A DNA stretch of 64,000 nt from Nucisporomicrobium flavum (GCF_016464385.1 NZ_JADMLH010000012.1:210867-274866), one strand, 5' to 3'; numbered from the stretch's first letter, positions 43,511 to 52,850 are shown. Notes: generated by a model from the sequence alone, not told the origin. Numbers and translations are program-made.

Positions 43511-45040
43511 ATGTTTCTCCGACGAGCCCTGGCGGCGCTGCTGCTGGCCCTGGCATCGGCATTCGCCGTGCCGGCGCCGGCGGCGGCCGCCCAGGTCCTC
43601 ACTTGGACGACGGACGACGACATCACCCGGTACAAGTCCACGCCCGGCCAGGCCGCGGCGGGCGCGACGACGGTCGTCTTCGAGAACAGCGCGGCCACCG
43701 GCAACACCACCGGGATGCCGCACACGCTCACCTTCGACACCACCACGGACGGCTACAACCACGACGTGAGCGTCAACATCCTGGCCAGCCCGTTCGACGC
43801 GAACAACGGCCGGCACGAGCAGACGGTCACCCTCACCCCGGGCCGCTACCGGTTCTTCTGCTCGATCCCCGGGCACAGCCAGATGGTCGGGGAGCTGGTC
43901 GTGACCGGCAGCGGTGGCGGCGACACCACGGCACCGACCGTGTCCGGCCAGGTGTCCGGCACCCGCGACGCCCAGGGGAACTACGTCGGGTCGGCCACGG
44001 TGACGGTCACCGCGACCGACGCCGGGTCGGGCGTCGACACGGTCGAGTACCAGGTCGACGACACCGGGTTCGAGCCGTACACGCAGCCGGTCACGGTCTC
44101 GGCGACCGGTGACCACTCGGTGCAGTTCCGGGCCCAGGACAAGGCCGGCAACGTCTCCGAGACCGGGTCCGTCACCTTCCGGGTGGTCGAGCCACCGCAG
44201 GGCGACACCACCCCGCCGTCGGTCTCGGGCCAGGTGTCCGGCTCCCGCGACGCGTCGGGAAACTACATAGGTACGGCCACAGTCACCATCAACGCCTCAG
44301 ATGGAGGGTCCGGGGTCGCGCGGATCGAGTACAACGTGGACGGCGGAGCCTTCACCGCGTACACGAATCCGGTCGTGATCGACGATGAGGGCGCGCACAT
44401 GGTGCACTTCCGCGCCACCGACGTCGCCGGCAACACCTCGCCCGAGCAGATGGTGTCGTTCACGATCGTCGCGCCGCCCGCGCCCGACACCACCGCGCCG
44501 GAGACCTCCGCGCAAGTCACGGGGGAGCGGGATGCGAGCGGCGGCTACGTCGGCGCCGCCACCGTGACGGTCACCGCGACGGACGCGGGTTCGGGAGTCC
44601 GATCCGTCGAGTACGCGCTCGACGCCGGAGCCTGGACCCCGTACACCGCGGCGGTCGTCGTGCGGGCCGCCGGAGCCCACACCCTGCGGTACCGGGCCAC
44701 CGACGCCGCGGGCAACGCCTCGGCCGAGAAGTCCGTCGCCTTCACCGTCGTGCCGTCGGGCACCGACGCCTGCCCCGCCTCCGACACCCGCGCCACGGTG
44801 ATCATCGGCGCCGAGGACACCGGCGTGCCGAACGCCGACAGCGGGAACGGCTGCACGATCAACGACCTGATCGCCGAGCACGCCTCCTACCCCGACCACG
44901 GCAGCTTCGTCCGCCGCGTCGAAGCCGTCACCGATCCGCTGGTCGCCGCCGGCACCCTGACCGCCCGGCAGCGCGGGGACATCGTCCGGGCCGCCGCCCG
45001 CTCGGACGTCGGAACCTTCAACCAAGGAGCACCGCGATGA
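43511..45040 (+). CDS. Secreted cupredoxin with Ig-like repeats
   Basis: A 509-residue secreted protein. After a signal peptide (1-27), a plastocyanin-like domain at 28-133 keeps the type 1 copper ligands H71 (MPHTLTF), C117, H122 and M125 (FFCSIPGHSQM). Three Ig-like repeats follow at about 136-235, 236-335 and 336-430, each with a VTVTATDAGSGV-type strand and a closing HxVxFRAxDxAGN motif. The last 75 residues repeat the module of the upstream composite protein (GCTINDLIAEHASYPDHGSF). The ATG at 43511 follows GGGAGGCAGC; its stop overlaps the next gene. It could pass electrons to or from the laccase. Confidence 0.88.
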   Translation: MFLRRALAALLLALASAFAVPAPAAAAQVLTWTTDDDITRYKSTPGQAAAGATTVVFENSAATGNTTGMPHTLTFDTTTDGYNHDVSVNILASPFDANNGRHEQTVTLTPGRYRFFCSIPGHSQMVGELVVTGSGGGDTTAPTVSGQVSGTRDAQGNYVGSATVTVTATDAGSGVDTVEYQVDDTGFEPYTQPVTVSATGDHSVQFRAQDKAGNVSETGSVTFRVVEPPQGDTTPPSVSGQVSGSRDASGNYIGTATVTINASDGGSGVARIEYNVDGGAFTAYTNPVVIDDEGAHMVHFRATDVAGNTSPEQMVSFTIVAPPAPDTTAPETSAQVTGERDASGGYVGAATVTVTATDAGSGVRSVEYALDAGAWTPYTAAVVVRAAGAHTLRYRATDAAGNASAEKSVAFTVVPSGTDACPASDTRATVIIGAEDTGVPNADSGNGCTINDLIAEHASYPDHGSFVRRVEAVTDPLVAAGTLTARQRGDIVRAAARSDVGTFNQGAPR

Positions 45041-46017
45041 GACGTACCGTCGCCCACCTGGCCGTCCTGTCCACCGCCGTCGCCGTCTCGACCCTCGCGG
45101 GCGCCCCCGGCGCGCGCGCCGACCTGGTGACGCACTGCGTCGGCACCGGCGGCGCGGTGACCGTCCCCAACGACTTGTACGTGCCCGCCGGCGAGTCCTG
45201 CGCCCTGACCGGCACCACGGTCACCGGCAACGTCAGCGTCGCGGCCGGCGCCAACCTGGTGGTCACCGGCGGCCACCTGCGCGGGGACGTGCAGGTCGCC
45301 GCGGACGGCTACCTCGACGCCACGAACACCGAGATCGGCGGGGGCGTCGACCTGGCCTCCGGCGGGTACGGCGCCTTTCTCAAGGACGCCTCGGCCGCCT
45401 CGCTCACGGTCCGCGCCAAGGGCTCCGCGACGATCGACAGCTTCCTGTTCGTGGAGCACACCTCGGTCGACGGCAACGTGACCACCAGCGCGGGCGAGGT
45501 ACGCCTCGACCGCACCACCGAGGTCGCCGGCAACGTCAGCAGCACCGGCTCGTACTACACCGACGTGCACGACTCGTTCGTCGACGGCACGCTGTCGGTG
45601 CTCAACAGCGCGACGGGCAGCGTGGTCTGCGGCAGCGCGGTCCGCGGCCGGGCCACGTTCGCCGGCAACCTGGGCGGGGTGCAGCTGGGCCCGAACGGCA
45701 CCCTCGACAGCTGCGCGTCCGGCGGCTACTGGGGGCGTGACGTCAGCATCACCAACACGACGGGCGGCGTCCGGGTCGACGACAACATCATCGACGGGCA
45801 GCTCACCGCCTCCAGCAACACCCCGGCCGCGGTGATCGCGTCGAACAACCGCATCCGCGGCGGCGTCGCGGGCCAGCAGGCGTCCGCCGCCCGGGCGCGG
45901 GCACTCGCGGAGCGGCAGCCGGCCGCCGACCGCGACGCCGCCGGTGACCAGCGGGCCCAGGAACGCCGCACGGACGCCGTGCAGGAGGCCAGGGCAGCCG
46001 GGGACGCCGGGCTGTAG
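45037..46017 (+). CDS. Secreted polymer-like beta-helix protein
   Basis: A 326-residue protein with a signal peptide (LAVLSTAVAVSTLAGAPGARA). Short repeated turns with TVTGNVSVAAGANLVVTGG, HLRGDVQVAADGYL and similar GxV/N strand turns predict a right-handed beta-helix or bactofilin-like fold. A C-terminal basic Ala/Arg/Gln helix (RALAERQPAADRDAAGDQRA) follows. The ATG at 45037 overlaps the cupredoxin stop (ATGA). As the last gene of the copper operon, it may scaffold the secreted proteins on the surface or bind glycan; that is inference. Confidence 0.75.
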   Translation: MRRTVAHLAVLSTAVAVSTLAGAPGARADLVTHCVGTGGAVTVPNDLYVPAGESCALTGTTVTGNVSVAAGANLVVTGGHLRGDVQVAADGYLDATNTEIGGGVDLASGGYGAFLKDASAASLTVRAKGSATIDSFLFVEHTSVDGNVTTSAGEVRLDRTTEVAGNVSSTGSYYTDVHDSFVDGTLSVLNSATGSVVCGSAVRGRATFAGNLGGVQLGPNGTLDSCASGGYWGRDVSITNTTGGVRVDDNIIDGQLTASSNTPAAVIASNNRIRGGVAGQQASAARARALAERQPAADRDAAGDQRAQERRTDAVQEARAAGDAGL

Positions 46018-46089
46018 GGCGACACATACCGCGGCGTCGATCGGGGTACCCCAGCGGCGGTGGCCGAGCCGTCAGAGGGAGGACGCGTC

Positions 46090-47409
46090 GTGTCCGCGTA
46101 CCGGAAACACTGGGCGATGATCGTCGTCCTGCTCGCCGTCGCCGGGTGCGCGGTGCAGTGGGGGAGCCCCGACTCCGACTCCACCGCACCGGCCCGCGGC
46201 GGCGGCTCGGCGCGCGACGTGGTGACCCCCGCGCTGCGCGACGTCGAGCGGTTCTGGACGGCGACGTACCCGAAGCTTGCCGACGGGAAGGCGTTCAAGC
46301 CGGTCAAGGGCGGCTACCACCCGTACACCCGCCGGAAGCTGCCGCCGCCGTGCGGGTCGGAGCGCCCCGAGTACCAGCCCAACGCGTTCTACTGCCCGTC
46401 CGGCGACTTCATCGCCTGGGACGCCCAGACGCTCATCCCGCAGCTCCAGGCCCAGTACGGCGACCTGCTCGTGGGCGTGGTCATGGCGCATGAGTACGGC
46501 CACGCGATCCAGGCCCGGCTGGGGCAGACCGAGCAGCCCACGGTCGTGCTGGAGCAGCAGGCCGACTGCTTCGCCGGTGCGTGGCTGGCCGACGCGCTCG
46601 CGGGCCGGTCCACCGCGTTCACCGGCGTCACCCCGGAGCAGCTCGACAACACGGTCGCCGGCCTGCTGGTGCTGCGTGACCAGCCGGGCACCTCCGCGGC
46701 GAACCCGCAGGCGCACGGCAACGCGTTCGACCGGATCCGGGCGCTGCAGGACGGCGTCGAGGAGGGCGCCCAGCTGTGCGCCACGTACCGGGCGGACAAC
46801 GTGCCAGTCACCGAGGTGCCGTTCCAGACGCGGGAGGACGCCGCGAACGGTGGCGACCTGCCGTACGCCCAGGCGGTGAACGCGCTCAGCCAGGACGCGC
46901 AGGATTACTGGTCGAAGGCCTACCCGAAGCTTGCCGGGCAGCCGTGGGCCACGCTGCGGGTGGAGCCGTTCAGCGCCGGGTCGCCGCCGGTCTGCGACCG
47001 CCCGGACGCCTCGGCGGGGGGAGCGGCGTTCTACTGCAAGGACGGTGACTTCGCCGCCTTCGACAACGCCCGGCTCGCCCCGGCGCTGTACGAGAACATC
47101 GGCGACAACGCCGTCGGGATGCTGCTCGGCGACCTGTTCGCCCGGGCCGCGCAGTCCCGCCGCGGCGCCGACACGCAGAACCGCGCCGGCCAGCTCGCCG
47201 TGGACTGCCTCGCCGGCTCGTGGACGTCGTCGCAGCTCAGCCGTACCCCGGGCGAGGGGATCACGCTGTCGCCGGGCGACCTGGACGAGGCGGTCGCGGC
47301 GCTGCTCGCGTTCGGCCGCGCCGGCGGGGACTCGGCCACCAGCGCCTTCGACCGGATCGGCGCGTACCGTGACGGCGTGATCAAGGGCTTGGACGGCTGC
47401 TCGGCCTGA
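46090..47409 (+). CDS. Lipoprotein neutral zinc metallopeptidase with a degenerate second copy
   Basis: A 439-residue lipoprotein (VLLAVAGC lipobox) of the YpfJ-type neutral zinc metallopeptidase family. The first domain (about 40-250) has PNAFYCPSGDFIAWD, the zinc motif HEYGHAIQ and the QQADCFAGAW third-ligand region. A second domain (about 265-435) repeats the scaffold (DYWSKAYPKLAG, AFYCKDGDFAAFD, AVDCLAGSW) but has GDLFARAAQ in place of HEYGH, so it cannot bind zinc in the same way. The GTG at 46090 follows GAGGGAGGAC. It probably faces the outside of the membrane. Confidence 0.85.
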   Translation: MSAYRKHWAMIVVLLAVAGCAVQWGSPDSDSTAPARGGGSARDVVTPALRDVERFWTATYPKLADGKAFKPVKGGYHPYTRRKLPPPCGSERPEYQPNAFYCPSGDFIAWDAQTLIPQLQAQYGDLLVGVVMAHEYGHAIQARLGQTEQPTVVLEQQADCFAGAWLADALAGRSTAFTGVTPEQLDNTVAGLLVLRDQPGTSAANPQAHGNAFDRIRALQDGVEEGAQLCATYRADNVPVTEVPFQTREDAANGGDLPYAQAVNALSQDAQDYWSKAYPKLAGQPWATLRVEPFSAGSPPVCDRPDASAGGAAFYCKDGDFAAFDNARLAPALYENIGDNAVGMLLGDLFARAAQSRRGADTQNRAGQLAVDCLAGSWTSSQLSRTPGEGITLSPGDLDEAVAALLAFGRAGGDSATSAFDRIGAYRDGVIKGLDGCSA

Positions 47410-47417
47410 CGCGCTTG

Positions 47418-47434
47418 CCCGGCGCCCGGCCGGG
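47418..47434 (+). terminator. Short hairpin after the metallopeptidase
   Basis: CCCGGC at 47418-47423 pairs with GCCGGG at 47429-47434 around a 5-base loop, nine bases after the stop. It is a weak terminator candidate. Confidence 0.4.
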
Positions 47435-47469
47435 TATGTCAGGGGACAGCCGACGTTGAGGAGACGACC

Positions 47470-47703
47470 GTGTTCCTGCTTTTCGGGCTCCGTACCCGCG
47501 ACCACCTGCTGGGCACCGGGGCGATGGTCTGCGACGTGTGCGGGGTGCACGCGGCGCAGCAGCTGATGAAGCGGTCGACGAAGTTCACGCTCTTCTTCAT
47601 CCCGCTCTTCCCCGTGCGGCCTGCCCGCTACTTCCGATTCTGCGCGAACTGCGGCGTGCAGCGGGCGATCGACCCGCGCTTCGCGGATCAGCTGGCCGCC
47701 TGA
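47470..47703 (+). CDS. Small zinc-ribbon protein
   Basis: A 77-residue protein with CDVCGVHAAQQL and FCANCGVQRAIDP, two CxxC pairs that form a zinc ribbon, flanking a hydrophobic stretch FTLFFIPLFPVRPARYFRF, typical of the bacterial zinc-ribbon 15 family. The GTG at 47470 follows GAGGAGACGACC. No DNA-binding or catalytic motif is seen. It is transcribed ahead of the histidine kinase gene. Its role is unknown. Confidence 0.8.
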   Translation: MFLLFGLRTRDHLLGTGAMVCDVCGVHAAQQLMKRSTKFTLFFIPLFPVRPARYFRFCANCGVQRAIDPRFADQLAA

Positions 47704-47998
47704 GTCCCCGCGGATCGGTCCGCTGACCGTTTCATCCCATTAGCCTGAAAGCATCGGCCGACCGGAAGTTCTTCGCCTGCTCGGGGCCGGGCCGCGTGCC
47801 GCGGCCCGGCAGGCGGCTGCGCTCTTCGCCCTGGCCGGCGCGCTGGCGCTGGTCGCACTGGGCACCGGGACCGGGACAACCCGCGACCTGCTGCTGGTCG
47901 CCGCCGCGGACTTCGGGCTGGCGCTGATCGCCTACGCGCTGCCGTGGCACCGGTGGGGCGCCGACCGGCCGGCGCTGCTCGCGCTGCCCGGCTTCGCG

Positions 47999-48961
47999 GT
48001 GCTCGGCTTCTCGACCTGGGCGTTCGGGGGCGTCGCCGCCGGCACCGGACCGTTCCTCGTGCTGCTCTACACGTGGGCCGCGCTGCACTTCCGCCGCCGG
48101 GTGCTGATCGCCCTGGTCGTGCCCGCCGCGGCGGGGTACGTCGTGCCGCTCGTGCTGACCAGCCAGCCGCCGGTCGTGCTGAGCAGCGCCTTCATCCTGC
48201 TCCCGGTCGCCGTCGCCGTGGCGCTGCTGGTCGAGGCCCAGGCCCGGCACCTGCGCGACGACCGGGAACGGCTCGAGCGCATCGAGCGCTGGCGGGCCGC
48301 GATGGTCGGCGCGCTGGCCCATGACGTCCGCTCGCCGCTGGCCACCGTGCAGATGACCCTGGAGGAACTCGCCCACGACGCCACCGGGCCCCAGGCGCGC
48401 ATGCTCGAAGCGGCCCAGCGGCAGACCGCGCGCATCGGCCGGCTGGCCAGCGGCCTGCTGGACCTCAACCGCATCGACACCACCGGGCACCTGCGCCTCG
48501 ACCTGCGGCCCGTACCGGCCCGGGCGGCGGTGCTGGACGCGCTGTCGTACGTCACCGCCGAGATCGACGTGCGCGTCGACGACGGCCGTACGCTGCGCGT
48601 GGACCGGGAGCGCTTCGAGCAGATCGTCATCAACCTGGTCGGCAACGCGCTGCGGTACGGCCGCCCCCCGGTGGTCGTCACCGTGACCGGGGACGGCGTC
48701 ACCGACCGGCTGGAGGTGCGCGACCACGGCCCGGGCATCCCCGAGGACCAGCGCGCGCGGCTGTTCACCCGCTTCGCCGCGGGCGGCACCGACGGCGTGG
48801 GCCTGGGGCTGTGGATCGTGCGGGAGCTCGCCCGGGCGCACGGCGGCGAGGCGCGATATGAGTCCGCCGGCCCGGGAGCCCGGATGGTCGTCACTTTCCC
48901 CGCCCTTCCGGGCACACCCGCGGAACTTTCAGACCTTCCGACGGAATCGAGCACTTTCTGA
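47999..48961 (+). CDS. Membrane histidine kinase (start uncertain)
   Basis: A sensor kinase of at least 320 residues. Helices (VLGFSTWAFGGVAAGT, LLYTWAALHFRRRVLIALVV) lead to a HisKA region with ALAHDVRSPLATVQMTLEEL and the phospho-acceptor His. The ATPase has VINLVGNALRYG, DHGPGIPEDQ and VGLGLWIVREL. The GTG at 47999 cuts into a membrane helix. The same frame is open and clearly coding back to about 47744 (ALFALAGALALVALG, LLLVAAADFGLALIAYALPW), but holds no ATG, GTG or TTG, so a rare start such as ATC 47753 or a sequencing error is likely. No response regulator is adjacent. Confidence 0.75.
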   Translation: MLGFSTWAFGGVAAGTGPFLVLLYTWAALHFRRRVLIALVVPAAAGYVVPLVLTSQPPVVLSSAFILLPVAVAVALLVEAQARHLRDDRERLERIERWRAAMVGALAHDVRSPLATVQMTLEELAHDATGPQARMLEAAQRQTARIGRLASGLLDLNRIDTTGHLRLDLRPVPARAAVLDALSYVTAEIDVRVDDGRTLRVDRERFEQIVINLVGNALRYGRPPVVVTVTGDGVTDRLEVRDHGPGIPEDQRARLFTRFAAGGTDGVGLGLWIVRELARAHGGEARYESAGPGARMVVTFPALPGTPAELSDLPTESSTF

Positions 48962-49034
48962 CCTTCAGACCGGGCAGGTCCGGGCGGCACACTGACCCGT
49001 CTTTCCGACCCGTCTCGCCGAAGGAGAACCACGC

Positions 49035-49817
49035 GTGCGACGCAGCACGAAGACCTACCTCGCCGCCGGAGTGCTCATACCGGCGGTGGTCACCGCCCTC
49101 GCCGTCAACAGCATGGGCACCGCCAACGCCATCGCCAACGGGGAGCTCGTGCCCGAGGGGCAGTACCGGTTCTCGGTCAAGCTCACCATGACCGGCATCC
49201 CCACCGCCGACGGCGGCAAGCGCAACAGCGGCTGCTCGGGCGCCCTGATCGCACCGCAGTGGATCATCACGGCCGGGCACTGCTTCCGGGACGCCAACAA
49301 CGTGCGGGTCGAGCGGCCGGTCGCCGACCTGACCACCGCCACCGTGGGCCGCGCCGACACCAGCGGCACCACCGGTCACGTGGCCACCGTCGTGGCCGTA
49401 CGGCAGTCGCCGACCGCCGACGTGTCGATCGCCAAGCTCGACCAGCCGATCACCGACATCCGGCCGATCCGGCTCAGCCGTACCGCGCCCGAGGTCGGCG
49501 CGATCGTCCGGCTCACCGGCTACGGCTCGGTCACCAGCAGCAACCCGGTGCCGGAGACGCACCTGCGCACCGGCCAGCTGGAGGTCGTCTCCGTCGCCGA
49601 CTCGGTCACCGGCTTCAAGGGGCACGCCCCGCAGGCCGACACCACGCCGTGCCCGTACGACTCGGGCGGCCCGTACTTCGTCGAGGGCAAGCGCGGACCG
49701 GCCCTCGTGGCGGTCGTCAGCAACGGCCCGTCGTGCCCGCACACGCAGGTGGAGAACGGCGCGCGGACCGACAACATCACCAAGTGGATCTACCAGAGCA
49801 TGCTGCAGGCCCGCTGA
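49035..49817 (+). CDS. Secreted trypsin-like serine protease (S1)
   Basis: A 260-residue protease. After a signal peptide (LAAGVLIPAVVTALAVNSMG, cleaved near TANA), the triad is seen: His in IITAGHCF, Asp in PTADVSIAKLD and Ser in CPYDSGGPYF. The first residue of the Ser motif is Tyr where trypsins have Gly, so the oxyanion region is slightly atypical. The protein ends QVENGARTDNITKWIYQSM. The GTG at 49035 follows GAAGGAGAACC. It is secreted; the cleavage preference is not clear. It lies after the kinase gene and before the chemoreceptor gene. Confidence 0.9.
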   Translation: MRRSTKTYLAAGVLIPAVVTALAVNSMGTANAIANGELVPEGQYRFSVKLTMTGIPTADGGKRNSGCSGALIAPQWIITAGHCFRDANNVRVERPVADLTTATVGRADTSGTTGHVATVVAVRQSPTADVSIAKLDQPITDIRPIRLSRTAPEVGAIVRLTGYGSVTSSNPVPETHLRTGQLEVVSVADSVTGFKGHAPQADTTPCPYDSGGPYFVEGKRGPALVAVVSNGPSCPHTQVENGARTDNITKWIYQSMLQAR

Positions 49818-49894
49818 GCCGTGCCGCCGTGGCGCCGACCATGACCGGTGTCACGGCGGCTCAGCAAGCCCGCGACCGGGCCGACTGAACCTGT

Positions 49895-51595
49895 GTGCGT
49901 GCAATGTTCAGACGGATCGGTCCGGCGCTCGCGGCCCTCGCCGCGTGCGGCTCGCTGTTCCTCGTCCTCCAGCAGGTGGCCACCGGCGCTTTCGACGGCC
50001 TCGAGGCCCAGCAGGTCGCCCAGGACGCCGGCCGGATCCGCATCGCGCTGGATGCCCAGGTCCGCCTGCTGACGTCGTTCGGCGCCACCAACGCCGTCTG
50101 GGACAACACGTACGACCACATCGCGAAGGCCGACGCGGCCGGGTTCGCCGAGGACTTCCCGCCGGACGATCCGCAGAGCGTGAACGGCCTGGACGGCCTG
50201 CTCGGCGTGGACGCCGGCGGGCGGCTCGTGGTCGGCGGCTACACCGGTGCGGCCGCGTACGGCACCCCCGCCCCGCAGCTCACCGACCCCGCCCTGCTGA
50301 ACCGCCTCTACGACCCGGCCGCCGAGTCCGGCTCCGCCCGCTGCGGCGTGGTGGCCGCCGACGCGATGTACGTCTTCTGCGGCCTCGGCGCGTACCCCAG
50401 CAGCGGCGAGGGCCGCCCCTCCGGCGGCCTGATCCTGCTCAAGCGCCTCTCCGCGGCGGGGATGACCGCGCTGAGCGCCGACATCGACCTGAGCACCACC
50501 GTGGTCGGCGAGCGCCGGCCGGGCGGGGTCGCGCAGAAGCCGGTGACCAGCCTGCTCGGCCCGGTCGCCGTGCACACCACCGTGCTCGCCGCCGACCGGA
50601 TCGCCCTCGACGCCGAGATCGCCACCGTGAACGGGCAGCGGCTCGTGCTGGAGTCCGTACGCCCCCGGCCCATCCACGCGGCCGCCACCGCCACGGCCCG
50701 CAAGCTGTTCGGGCTCGTCGCGATCGCCACGCTGCTGGTGGTCGCGTACATGAGCTGGTCCACCCGGCGGGCGGTACGCCGCCGCGTGCGGCCGCTGCGG
50801 CACACCACCGAGCAGATCATCGCGTCCGGGGACCACGACCTGCGCGTCCGCCCGGCCGGTCAGGACGACATCGCCGCCCTGGGCCGGGCCATCGACACCA
50901 TGCTCGACACGATCAGCGGCCGCGACCGGCTCCTGCAGGCCGAGCAGGAGCAGCGCCGGCGCGAGCTCGAGGAGACCCACGAGCAGCAGCGGGCCGCCGA
51001 GCGGGAGATGCGGCGCCGGGCCCGCGAGCTGGTCGACGAGACCTCCGAGCTGGTCGCGCGGCAGCTGGACGACGTGTCCGGGCAGGCCGCGGCGGTCGGT
51101 GCGGCGGCCGGGCGTATCGACGGTCAGGTCCGCGAGGCGCGGCTGGCGGCCGGCCTGCTGCTGACCAACAACGTCGAGGCCAGCGAGGCCGTCGGCACGC
51201 TGCACGAGAGCCTGCGCAAGGTCGAGGAGGTGGCCCGGTTCATCGGCGGGATCGCCCGGCAGACGAACCTGCTCGCGCTGAACGCCACCATCGAGGCGGC
51301 GCGGGCCGGGGAGGCCGGACAGGGCTTCGGCGTGGTCGCCGGCGAGGTGAAGACGCTCGCCGCCACCACGGCCGAGTCGACCGACACGATCACCTCGACG
51401 CTGGACGAGCTCAACGAGCGGGTCGCCGCCGTGGTGGACATCATGATGACCATGAGCGCGACGATCACCGCGATCGACTACACGACCGCGGACGCGCAGG
51501 CGATGACCACCGAGCAGGCGGCCGTCGTCGCCGGCCTCACCCACCAGGTGACCGCCGCGATCGAACGGCTGGAGGCTCTCGCCTCGCGCGACTGA
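49895..51595 (+). CDS. Methyl-accepting chemotaxis-type sensor with CHASE4-like domain
   Basis: A 566-residue membrane protein. A helix near 5-25 and one near 268-288 (LFGLVAIATLLVVAYMSW) bracket an extracellular domain of the CHASE4 type (ATNAVWDNTYDHIAKADAAG). A HAMP region (PLRHTTEQIIASGDHDLRV) leads to the signalling coil with the hairpin tip IARQTNLLALNATIEAARAG, then QGFGVVAGEVKTLA. No methylation-site cluster is obvious. The GTG at 49895 is used; an ATG at 49904 is the alternative. No chemotaxis genes are nearby. A short hairpin follows. Confidence 0.88.
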   Translation: MRAMFRRIGPALAALAACGSLFLVLQQVATGAFDGLEAQQVAQDAGRIRIALDAQVRLLTSFGATNAVWDNTYDHIAKADAAGFAEDFPPDDPQSVNGLDGLLGVDAGGRLVVGGYTGAAAYGTPAPQLTDPALLNRLYDPAAESGSARCGVVAADAMYVFCGLGAYPSSGEGRPSGGLILLKRLSAAGMTALSADIDLSTTVVGERRPGGVAQKPVTSLLGPVAVHTTVLAADRIALDAEIATVNGQRLVLESVRPRPIHAAATATARKLFGLVAIATLLVVAYMSWSTRRAVRRRVRPLRHTTEQIIASGDHDLRVRPAGQDDIAALGRAIDTMLDTISGRDRLLQAEQEQRRRELEETHEQQRAAEREMRRRARELVDETSELVARQLDDVSGQAAAVGAAAGRIDGQVREARLAAGLLLTNNVEASEAVGTLHESLRKVEEVARFIGGIARQTNLLALNATIEAARAGEAGQGFGVVAGEVKTLAATTAESTDTITSTLDELNERVAAVVDIMMTMSATITAIDYTTADAQAMTTEQAAVVAGLTHQVTAAIERLEALASRD

Positions 51596-51608
51596 CGCCC
51601 GCGGGCGT
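51595..51608 (+). terminator. Palindromic hairpin at the chemoreceptor stop
   Basis: ACGCCC at 51595-51600 pairs with GGGCGT at 51603-51608 and a short T-run follows. The stem starts at the last base of the stop codon. Confidence 0.5.
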
Positions 51609-51684
51609 TTGTCCGTGCCTCCCGGGGGTAGCCGCCCTACACGCCCGGATCCTCCGGCGTTCCGGTCACACAGGGAGGCGCGGC

Positions 51685-52833
51685 ATGCGTGCGATGGTCT
51701 ATCGGGGCCCGTACCGGGTGCGGGTCGAGGAGAAGGACCGTCCCGCGATCGAACATCCCAACGATGCGATCGTCCGGGTCACCCGGGCCGCGATCTGCGG
51801 CTCCGACCTGCACCTCTACCACGGGATGATGCCCGACACCCGGGTCGGCATGACGTTCGGCCACGAGTTCGTGGGCGTGGTCGACGAGGTCGGCCCCTCG
51901 GTGCAGAACCTCAAGGTGGGCGACCGCGTCATGGTCCCGTTCAACGTCTTCTGCGGCACGTGCTACTTCTGCGCCCGCGGGCTCTACTCCAACTGCCACA
52001 ACGTCAACCCGAACGCCACGGCGGTGGGCGGCATCTACGGCTACTCGCACACCTCGGGCGGGTACGACGGCGGCCAGTCCGAGTTCGTCCGGGTGCCGTT
52101 CGCCGACGTCGGGCCCAGCCTGATCCCGGAGTGGATGGACGAGGACGACGCCGTCCTGCTCACCGACGCGCTCGCCACCGGCTACTTCGGCGCCCAGCTG
52201 GGCGACATCGTCGAGGGCGACGTCGTCGTGGTGTTCGGCGCCGGCCCGGTCGGCCTGTACGCGGCCAAGTCCGCGTGGCTGATGGGCGCCGGCCGGGTCA
52301 TCGTCATCGACCACCTCGACTACCGGCTGGCGAAGGCCGCCGAGTTCGCGCACGCCGAGACGTACAACTTCGCCGAGTACGACGACATCATCGTGCACCT
52401 CAAGAAGATCACCGAGTACCTCGGCGCGGACGTCACCATCGACGCGGTCGGCGCCGAGGCGGACGGCAACTTCCTGCAGCACGTCACCGCGGCGAAGCTG
52501 AAGCTGCAGGGCGGCTCGCCGGTGGCGCTGAACTGGGCGATCGACGCGGTGCGCAAGGGCGGCACGGTCTCGGTGATGGGCGCGTACGGCCCGCTGTTCA
52601 GCGCGGTGAAGTTCGGCGACGCCATGAACAAGGGCCTGACCCTGCGGATGAACCAGTGCCCGGTGAAGCGGCAGTGGCCCCGGCTCTTCGAGCACATCAA
52701 GAACGGCTACCTCAAGCCCAGCGACATCGTGACGCACCGCATCCCGCTGGAGCACATCGCCGAGGGCTACCACATCTTCTCGGCGAAGCTGGACGGCTGC
52801 ATCAAGCCCCTCATCGTCCCCAACGCCGCCTGA
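51685..52833 (+). CDS. Zinc-dependent alcohol dehydrogenase
   Basis: A 382-residue medium-chain dehydrogenase. The catalytic zinc site is ICGSDLHLYHG and GHEFVGVVDEVG (Cys, Asp, His, Glu). The structural-zinc loop is CGTCYFCARGLYSNC (four Cys). The NAD site is VFGAGPVGLYAAKSAWLMGA with the Asp of VIVIDHLDYR. The C-terminus YHIFSAKLDGCIKPLIVP is typical of glutathione-independent formaldehyde-dehydrogenase-like members. The ATG at 51685 follows AGGGAGGCGCGGC. It is followed 17 bases later by a small gene, probably in one operon. Confidence 0.92.
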   Translation: MRAMVYRGPYRVRVEEKDRPAIEHPNDAIVRVTRAAICGSDLHLYHGMMPDTRVGMTFGHEFVGVVDEVGPSVQNLKVGDRVMVPFNVFCGTCYFCARGLYSNCHNVNPNATAVGGIYGYSHTSGGYDGGQSEFVRVPFADVGPSLIPEWMDEDDAVLLTDALATGYFGAQLGDIVEGDVVVVFGAGPVGLYAAKSAWLMGAGRVIVIDHLDYRLAKAAEFAHAETYNFAEYDDIIVHLKKITEYLGADVTIDAVGAEADGNFLQHVTAAKLKLQGGSPVALNWAIDAVRKGGTVSVMGAYGPLFSAVKFGDAMNKGLTLRMNQCPVKRQWPRLFEHIKNGYLKPSDIVTHRIPLEHIAEGYHIFSAKLDGCIKPLIVPNAA

Positions 52834-52850
52834 CCGGCCGGAGAAGGATC

